A DNA stretch of 64,000 nucleotides from Blasia pusilla (lineage: Eukaryota; Marchantiophyta; Marchantiopsida; Blasiales), in contig CM114273.1 in NCBI GenBank assembly GCA_050084515.1, positions 23,560,001 through 23,624,000 of the forward strand, written 5' to 3'. Position numbers and translations under genes: made by a program. The notes beneath the pieces are model-generated. The model did no database searches and had not been told where the DNA came from. It was given only the letters and a program-made list of their open reading frames with translations. Below are positions 55,060 through 64,000 of the stretch, one piece after another (within the stretch, counting starts at the first letter, position 1; each line of letters opens with the position of its first letter).

Positions 55060-58000
55060 ACATAGGGTTGGGGGTTACTCAGTTGGGGGTGACTTTCCCA
55101 GTAGGGCTCACTCTTAGGTTGGAGGATATAAGGTGGAGTGCACTCAAAAAATAGTCAGTTCTTTGAGTTGAGCCTGTTGCGTTGGGAGTTAGCATTGGTA
55201 GTGAGTAGAGCTCTTGGCTATGGTGTTTCCCGCAAGCTTTGACCTAGATTCTCCCATCGTGGAGTGGGTTTGGCTCGATTGTATATGATTCTATACGTGT
55301 TTTATGACAGTAGGTCTTTCACGGATTTCACTCAAAGAACTGGAGTAGATCGATGGTAGCTTCAATTGTAGATCAGTAGGATCTGGTTATGGCTGATTGT
55401 GTACTCAACCGTGGATGTTCGTCGCTTGTGGCCGATGTTGGAGGTGTGAATCTGGTGCGTGATTGGTTGGGAAAGAAGCGCCTTGCTGAGAGCTTTCCAA
55501 CGCGCTTTAGATCGTCGGATTTCGTCAAGGGATTTGGAAGTTATCAAGGATTGAAGATTTTGGTTCGTGTTCGACAGTTTTTTGATGTGGAGAGCTTGGA
55601 GTGCGGAAGCTCTGTTGAAGTTCATCCAGATCGGGTGAGAGGTTCCTGTTGCTACTTGCTTCGACAACCGTCGTATATCCACCAACATGCTACACAAGAA
55701 AGGAGTCTACACTCGTCACCATTGCTACACCCATCTAACACCAACAACTACTCGAGACCCAACACTCTCAATCACACAAGAAAAGTGTGGGAAAAGGGAC
55801 TCTAATGGGTTACCTGATCACGCCCTCCAACGTATGGCACCGTCAACACACACTCCCCCATGTGATCCAGCAACCTCCGCAACACGACACTCTCCTCAAA
55901 CACACGTCAAACCTCCTATCATCAGATGCAGACTACTCGTCGACATCGTCACATGCGTCTCCATTAGTAACACCCCGTCGCAAACCCTCGACGTGAATAA
56001 ACTATCTCAACACCGCTTCACGCAATACTTGTGAGTCGACTCTTCATCACAAACTCACCAAATCCGTAGAAACCTCTTTCCATCCTCTTAACAATAGCGC
56101 CTACTACGTTCTCTGATCAGCTACATCCAAGGCTACTTGGTCACCTCCCTACTATGTCCGCTAACTCCTACCACGTCTGTTCTTCAACTCCGTACGCCTT
56201 ACCACGGCTTGTGAGCATGCATTAAACCTTGGCACCGCTCCCTATGGAGCCCGCCCACTCCTCCCATTATCCGCGTACTTGGGCACGGTGCCTTATGCAC
56301 CTCTTGCATTCTTGGAGCTCCGGGCTCCTTCCTTCCTGTCATCCGAACTCCCGTCCCCCTTCTTTCCTCCCACATACTTCCCGTACCCTCAGAGCCCTTC
56401 AACTGGGATGGCTCGCGTCCCTATGGAGCAAGCCCTCCCTCTCCACTCTTATCCCAAACCCACCTCACACCTTCCGGCCCTTGTCTCACCCAGTCCCCAA
56501 GTATGCGTGGCGCCCTATGTAGGTGTCCCACTTTCTTTGGAGCTCCTTCTTGCTCTTCTCCTCCCGCGCACACTCTTCCTACCTCCTCCTACCTCCCCGG
56601 CATGGTGCCCTATAGCGCCTAAAAATGGCTCACCCGGCCTAAAACTCCACTCATGAATTTACATTGGCATATCGAACCACATCCACCCTCTGCTATGAAG
56701 GAATGTAGTGCCCACATTTTTGAAATTTTGATAGGAAAGTCATTTTTGTAGAGAATTGTAGTGAAGACTAAAGACTCAAGATTGGAACTATAGAGGAATG
56801 CTTTAGAGAAATTGTGTGGAAGCATGAAGAGCTCCGTTGAAAGGATAAGAGAGAGTAAGAAATTGAGGACTATCTTGGAGGAGTGAGAATTGTGTAAGGG
56901 TAAGAAAAGGGTTGGAAAGAATTAAGAGTAAGAGGCGCGGGTATTTTGTAGTGAAGACCGTAGTACGGGAAGATGGTGAAAGATTGTTAAGCAAAGACTA
57001 TAAAAAACTTCTTCTTTGCACCACAAGATCCAAGGGAGTCTTCATGCGAAGAATGTGAGCAAAGAACAAAGAACAAAGAAGAAGAATGAAGAGCGAAGAC
57101 TAAGAAATCCAAGAAGCAGGAGAAAGAAGAAGAGGAAATCAAAGAGTCTTCACAAAGCGGAAAAGATGCATGAAAAGTAGGAATAGGAAGGAAAGAAGGG
57201 TCGCGAGGAGGACTTCTTCGTGGCGGCAGCAAAAGAAGGAGAGTCTTTGCGAAGATAGGATAAGAAGTTCTTCGCGCTGAGCGAAGACTGTAAATAATGA
57301 ATCGTCGCGACAATTTTGGAAGTTAGAAATGGAAGGGCGTCGCGGTTCAAATGGAAGCGGAAGAGACACCAACGGACTTAAGGGAAGTGAAGGGTTGGAG
57401 GATCTGAACCGTGGGATTGACAGTTAAAATCTAGAAGGAAGTAGAAAGATCGGCCACAAATTGTAAAGAGACTATTAAAAGGGTGAAGGAGAAGAGCACG
57501 TGGTTATTCCCTTGTGTCTTGAGTTTCTAGTACTTTTGGTGGATTGTGTGAAGAAGTCTTTGGGGATGATCCAAGCCGAAGAGTCTTGTATCCTATGAAG
57601 CTTGTAATACTTTCTAATTCTCTCCACTTTGTGATGCAGTAGAAGTGTCTTCTCTCATTCTTTATGATGTGCGAAGTTTAATGCCAATCTTATTGGGTTG
57701 CGGTATGGATGAGAGTTGAGTCTTTGGTTTCAGGATTCCAGGGAATAATCAGGAAGAGCGTAGGAAAGTTGTTAGACAGTGAGTAATCTACCATGATAGA
57801 TTCAGTTCTGAAAGAAGGGTGAGCCGTCATCTTCTTGAGGTCTCTTCGAGGTCCTTGTTTGAACTTTGGTGTCCAAGATTCGTAGGATTCTTTCCCTCCA
57901 CTTGAGAAGAGTTTCTTTGGGAGGGAAGAAAACCATTTTACTCTTTTGTACTAGTGAAGACGTGGTCAGTGAAGTTAGTGAAGTGCTTAGTAAAGAAGAA

Positions 58001-58130
58001 GAAATTCCTTATAAGTCTTATAAAATCTCTCTTTTCTCAGGAAACAGTGATCTCTTGGGAACGAACCTAATACTTTGCGATTAAAAGAGTACCTTTTCCT
58101 TGAGTTGTACATTACAGGGAATCTGGACGC
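55060..58130. other. Unassigned, parts may be LTR or untranslated sequence
   Basis: The hAT frame breaks off at 55060. Short proline- and serine-rich plus frames at 55389-56656 and purine-rich sequence at 56700-57400 show no domain. Promoter-like text (attaaaag near 57474) is not enough to call an LTR. Confidence 0.35.
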
Positions 58131-61100
58131 TAGCACCCTAACTCCTACACACCGACACACACCTATGCAAGAGAGGCGCTCCTAAGGCTCAACATGAGAA
58201 AGATGGCTTGAGAAAGCCATCTTCCTCACTCTTACACCCTTGGAAAGAGCCAAAAGGCTCTTCCCCCAAAAATAGCCCTACCAAGGGTAACTTTGTGTAG
58301 GTTACCGGATGACTGTTGACTCGGTCAATGGGTCATCTGCGGGACTAGAACCAAAATAGATAAATCGCCATAAACGACGTTCCCGACACAACAAACTTGT
58401 CGCCAACCTCATTCAACATCTCAGGACAAAGTTACACCCAAACAACCCGTTGAATCTCTATGTCGTCAACGAGATAGAACTCTACCTACGTTGAAATAAG
58501 ATGTGACAAATGGTAGAAAGATCTAATAATATTTTGTTACAAGTCAACTTCTGGCCTTTTCCACATCCATAGATGAAGAACAACTAGTCACATCCTTTTG
58601 TGATATCATTGTGATCACAGGAAATATGGGTTGAAAATAAGGATGTTGAATTTGTTTCATATTGCTTTGTATTCTTATTTTCTTTCTTTAGGAAATGGAA
58701 GTCTAATTCCAATTGATTGATAGAGTTACTATTATGGTAGGGTCTTGAAATGGGGTTTCTACGAGATTTAAAAAATAAAGTAAAGCCTCTTTTTATTAGT
58801 GTATGTTGTGTGGTATATAACGCTAATTGATCTTAGTACATACTAACACAATAAGTTGGATACTCTTTTAGAACTCACGTGCAAAATGGCACCTAGAGCC
58901 AAGTATTTCTATGCATGAATGAATTCTATGACATATGGTTGGCTATTTTTATTTGTATTTTTCCTAAATTTTATTTGTGAGTAAACCCCTTTGTACTTCT
59001 TTGTTACGGTCTAAAATAAAATCACATCCAAATGATCAAATTTAAAGTTTTATTTTCTACAACATATCAATCACATTATATCTAAAATCTAAATTACTAA
59101 CAACATCTAAGTTGTTTAGTACCCTACAACCAATCGCTTTCCATCTTTAATTACATGTTTTATACATCGCAAAGTTTAAAGGTATCCGATGACCAATCTT
59201 TTTTCATCTACAATTTGAATCCAAATTTTTTAAGGCTTAAAATTTTTTAAGTATTGTACGATCGCTCTTTTTTTGTCTTTAATCTAAGTTTGTTTGGGCT
59301 TGAAGCTATGTCCCCGCTTACCATATGCTTTTAAGCACATTGTCACATTCCCAATTAAATGATGTACTAAATTTATCTTTGGCATTAATAACCATTACGT
59401 TATAAAATGTTAAGACAACATGTTCTATTTGGTTTGTTTGTTAACGATCTATATACTAACTATGATGTTCAAAAAATATGTTCTATTTGGTTCGTTTGTT
59501 AACGATTGTTGTTGCAATACTATTCAATTAGCAACCGTGGTTCAAAGCTAGTTTATTGATTGTGCATTATCATGATTGGGTTTGCTACTATGGTTACATA
59601 ATCTAACTTGGGTTAACAAAATGATTTCAATTATTTTTACTATAAAAAAATCCCACTTTCAAATCATACTTTTTTGAGTAGTATCATAATGATAGGAGGT
59701 AATACCAATAAAAAAAATCATTGCTAAAAATAGTTAGGAGAAATAATTATGCTCAGTACCTTGCTAATTTCACTATTATGGAGAGGCAATTTTTGAGACA
59801 TTCATGCATAGAAGTGATCCGTTGTAGGACATATAATGTTTTTGGCTTTTTGGAAATTTTCAAAAAAAGGTGTGTTCTTCCAAAAAATAAAATTCAAGGG
59901 TTAAAAATTGGGGCTCCGGTGTGGGTTTGTTTCTTTGAAAGAAAAGGTCAATTTTAAGGGTATTTTTCCAGTTGATTTTTTATTTCATAATTTTAGGTAA
60001 TATTTAAAAACATGGTTTTAATATGTAGAAAAAAACATTTTTGTGTTTGAGAATCTTTTCGAAAATATTTCTAGTTTGGTAGTTCGGATTCAATGTTTGT
60101 AATGGAAAAAGTGAGCCATGACCATCCATGGGAACAACTTGATGTGTGTTACATACTCATTTGAGAATATTGTATTCTTCGGAAGAAGCATGGTGAGAAT
60201 ATGTAATAAGCTTATCATAGGCATAGAAGGAGCAATAAAATGGAATGAGACTCACTAATTGTCCTCCAAAAAAGTGTAATTGTTCGAATATGGTTGCATA
60301 AGAACCTAAGTTGAATGCATGAGCCTCAATTTGAATCACTACTCTATTTAGATGAATATCAAGAATGAAGAGTATTCCATAAACTTGTATCTCATAGTCA
60401 CAAGGGTGGCCATTTCTAATTGATGAGGAAATAAGTGGATGTTGAAGTGGGAATGAAATTTCAAGTGAAGGGATCAACTAACCAAGCAATATAATACATC
60501 TCGATCTCTAATAGTTGAGATAATAGTCAAAGGGAAAATACTAGTTTTCCCTTTGACTATCATCGGATTCCATAGATAAGTAGTGTTTGTAGGTTACACA
60601 TCCCTAAGATCGGGTTAGGTCAACCTAATAACACTCTCCTTCGTAAACCACCTATGTTATATAATTATGACTCATTTGATGTCTAAGTTGAGACCATCAA
60701 TCTAAGTTCCTCTTGATATAAGGTGGCAGTTCAAATAAATAGCACTAAATGAGAAGTGGACATTGAATATCCAACATCCTCATGACCGTAGAGAAATATT
60801 ATATATGTGATGTCAAAATTGGCCATAAGCGACAGATTTCTTGGTTGTGGCCATCATGAAAGAATTACTTAGCAAAATGTGGAGATATTGGGTATGTTGA
60901 CTTCCCATGCAACCTCTCCCTTTTACATATTTTCTATTTGAGTAGTCAATCTGTAATTATATATTAGGAAGGATAGTTATGTTTCTCAACCTCCACTCTT
61001 TATATTAGTAGATCCCAAAAAATTCCTTGTTCAAAATCTATTTTCTATTATTAAAATTATATATATGGATAATCTCAAATTTTATTTACTCTATCCATTT

Positions 61101-64000
61101 CACTCATATAATGTAAGAGTAAGGAATTTCTAGTCAAATTTATAATTATTTCATCCATGTTACTTGGTTGAGTTTTTAAAAGAGTTGGATTTTTCCATTC
61201 TCTTTTATCAACAATGCTTGTTTCTTTACTAGGCTTACCAAAGAATAATATGAGCTCTGCCGAAAATGAGTTTATGGATATTTCTGGTTAGGAAAACTTG
61301 GATGCTAAAATTGATAGTCATTCCCTACTATGAGACTTGTCCATTTTGCTATAATTAGGTGGTGGTAGGGGATTGGATCTTTGGTTAGATAGAAAAAAAA
61401 AACAGATTCAAAACTTAGGGCAGTAGATGACGTAACTACTAAATGTCGTGTGTCTTCGCAAAATTTAGAAAAAAAAATGCATGGCCATGTAAAGTCTTTT
61501 CTGAATCATCTAAATCAAACCATGGGTTGATTTAGGGTTTAGGGTTACTACTAAGAAAGAGCATCCACTACTAGGAACGATGACACCAGTCACCTCACTT
61601 ATGATGATACTCAAAGCCAAAGTTCCATTTCTGTTTTTGGGTATGGGAAGTAGCATTGATGAACCAATAGTGTTTGAGGCTTCATAATGGGCCCTTTAAT
61701 CCACCCTATCATTAATGTAGTTGAAATTGGGTTGTAGGGCATGCTCCTCTATTATTTAAAAAAAATGAAAAACCCTCTTCTCTTTCTTTCAAATCCTCTC
61801 TTTTTTACTTTTTTTGTAAGATTTTATTCATAGGATTAAGTTTAAAGACTCGCAAAGCAACCGCGAAAGCAAACTTGGAGTTTTAAAGCCTTATCTCTAT
61901 AGTTTTTTGTACTTAGAATTTGAGAAAGCTTCAATAAAAGGGTTGGATTCCTCAATTCATATTTTGACCTTACAAGTAAACCCAAGGATATGGGGGGTAT
62001 TGGAGAAGGTGGTGTTGTTGGTTAAGAGTGCAAGGAATTATAGGAGTTCATATATTCTTTGGTTCCATCGGCGAGAGGTCTTTACCCACCTATGCTAGTA
62101 CATTATAATGGTGGGTATTTTCCAAATATTTCTTCTAATGCATCACATGAAAACTAACATATCATAGTACCTTCATTGGTGAAGATAGCGAGCAGATTGT
62201 TGGGAGAATTTAAACTCAAGAGCACCAAAGAAAGTTGAAGTAGATGAAGTATGCGTCTGGTATCAAAGAGCCTCAGTCCTTTGAGCAATATTGTGTTGAG
62301 ACACACGTTGCTTTCCCGGAAGAGTTCACAATAGATTCAATCTCCAAGGAAGTAGAGCATGGAGGGAATTAGACCAACTTATTTATGGGAAAAAAGGTGG
62401 AATCATGCACTATTATACGATGTTGTAGTTAACTATTTGTGTTGTAATAAATTTTCTATGTTATATAAAATATTTGTGTTTTATTCATTAAACTTCTTGT
62501 ATCTACATCATAGTGTCAGTTAGGTGTGGCGTCATTTTACTCTAAATCACAGCGCGCGTATTGTTTCAACTTTTTGCAAAGCTTGTCTAGCTACTCCGAG
62601 GGATGTGTATAATAACATACTTCCAACCTTGAAGGGAAGGATGATTGATGTTGAAAAAGTGCTCCATTTGCAAGAGAAAGACAAAGGGTTCATCACTCTC
62701 TCGATCATCTTGTTGGTGAAATCGTATGTCCACCCGTATGGCACCACAATCATCTATGATGATGGAGGATGTTGGGCCTTTAAGGAGCAAAAATATCATA
62801 GGCACCTCAACGCAATCATTTGGAAGGTGCGGAAATCCAACTCTAAAAACTCCTCCAACACTCATAATATGGTAGGTTCCCTCTGATAATGTTGGTTGCA
62901 TTTTTTGGATGCTCATTATTCTTGCTCAAAAGTGCAACAAATGCCACTCACTTGAGTCCGTATATGTCTCTCGACAAATACCCTAATCCAAAAATATCAA
63001 CCAACCCCTCGTATTTATGTGAATCATCAAGCATTGGAAACATGTCTAATTAATGATCTGCTCCACAACATCTACATCCATTTATAGGTAATTAGCCATG
63101 TTCTCTCCGACACCACAACATTGAACTATATTAGTCATGTAGATTTGGAACTAGGAAAATCACGCTCATGTTGTAGTAGTGGGACAAGCATCCCTATCTG
63201 CGCCATGTTGGTCTAACCATTCTATCATGCATAAATTATTCAAAAGAACACACAGATGTGCCTACAAGCGGCAAGTCTCACTCAAATGGACCTTTGCACA
63301 TGCTTTGTATGGTACTTCATCGATGTCATTGGCATTGTCTACATCATTCATCAACCAAGATGAATGCGAGATTGGATCGACAACATGGAGACAAACCAAC
63401 AACTCAGATGGATAGAGCATAGCCTCACCTAACATGAATCCCCTCCACTCAAGCTTCGTTCCTCTTCTCGCGCTTTAGTAAACGCATATAACACCCCATA
63501 AAACACAATTAGCTATAATGCACAAGTCCTAGTATGCAAACCTCTCAGGCTAAATGGATGAGCCAATGACTCTAACTGGTCATGAATGAAGGAGGAAACA
63601 CCCTTTCCAAGCTTATCACAACCACAGTAGCCTCCACCTCCATATGAACCTAATCCTCCAAAAACTATCTCCATGCTACACACCCATCTACAAATGAATA
63701 GCCTGACACAATTAACTTGGAAAATAGGTTAACACCACTTGCATTAATATTTTTGGTCTAGATGTCTATTGTATGTGAGTGTATTGGCTTAGCTTGGTAA
63801 ATCTAATAGCCCATATATGGCCTCTTGGAGTTGCACCAATCCCCATCCCAGCAATAATATATACATGTAGCAAGTCATGCATTAGTTGATAGAGATCATG
63901 GGCCCTCAATCTCTCACTCTAATTTTTTCCTTCATCATCTGGATACACACTGGTGTAACAACAAGAGAAAGTGTACACAAGGACTCCCAAAATATGTGTA
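58131..64000. other. AT-rich, no recognised gene
   Basis: Many homopolymer and TA-rich runs. The best protein-like stretch is a plus frame at 62524-62886 of 120 residues (KACLATPRDVYNNILPTLKG, YVHPYGTTIIYDDGGCWAF), which I cannot assign. A minus frame at 60477-60157 (IRNGHPCDYEIQVYGILFIL) is also unassigned. Both could be transposon fragments. Confidence 0.4.
60523..60560. repeat. Perfect short palindrome, 16-bp arms
   Basis: atagtcaaagggaaaa (60523-60538) and ttttccctttgactat (60545-60560) are separated by tactag. No flanking element boundary was recognised. Confidence 0.9.

Noticed and set aside
55177-56660. Proline/serine-rich plus frames as a gene
   Set aside because: Several overlapping frames are open together, with no domain, no consistent splice sites and biased base composition.

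Overview
This is nuclear DNA of a land plant or close relative. The evidence is GT-AG multi-exon genes, Arabidopsis-type telomere-like repeats (CCCTAAA), a plant-type penta-EF-hand gene with ten short exons, a plant-family membrane/armadillo protein, and chromovirus, Copia, Helitron, MULE and hAT relics. About four fifths of the window is decayed transposon or unassigned AT-rich sequence, which suggests a repeat-rich genome. The retrotransposon-type DNA methyltransferase hints at a non-flowering lineage, but the sequence alone does not identify the species.

Layout: 1-1557, 5' part of a minus-strand Copia element (LTR, tRNA-Met primer site, broken gag). 1981-4521, minus-strand Helitron helicase (PIF1-like) with its CTAG 3' terminus. 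5173-5965, short tandem repeats. 6162-9525, four-exon MULE transposase pseudogene with a SWIM finger. 11506-13244 and 13920-14603, unrecognised minus-strand coding relics. 16921-22781, minus-strand Ty3 chromovirus with both LTRs, a foldback insertion in its leader, and a methyltransferase fragment inside its 5' LTR. 23190-24206, minus-strand relic of a C5 cytosine methyltransferase domain. 24.7-25.3 kb, GC-rich tandem repeats. 26.35-26.72 kb, degenerate telomere-like DNA. 27.0-27.7 kb, small Helitrons. 28234-31243, a disrupted membrane/ARM-repeat gene. 34.1-40 kb, mostly unassigned, with coding-like fragments and a Helitron 3' end. 41032-43995 and 49053-51909, two tandem minus-strand penta-EF-hand calcium-binding genes. 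A complete 210-bp Helitron lies between them. 53704-55059, a nearly intact hAT-type transposase fragment. 55-64 kb, unassigned AT-rich DNA.

The host genes most likely to function are the two penta-EF-hand paralogues. Each reassembles from ten exons into an uninterrupted frame of about 170 codons, with identical exon phases and conserved splice sites. None of their exons is long enough to stand out as an open reading frame. The most unusual content is the cytosine-methyltransferase relic (motifs I, IV, VI, VIII and a C-terminal motif are visible), present as two inverted partial copies among retrotransposon sequence. It fits a retroelement that carried its own DNA methyltransferase.
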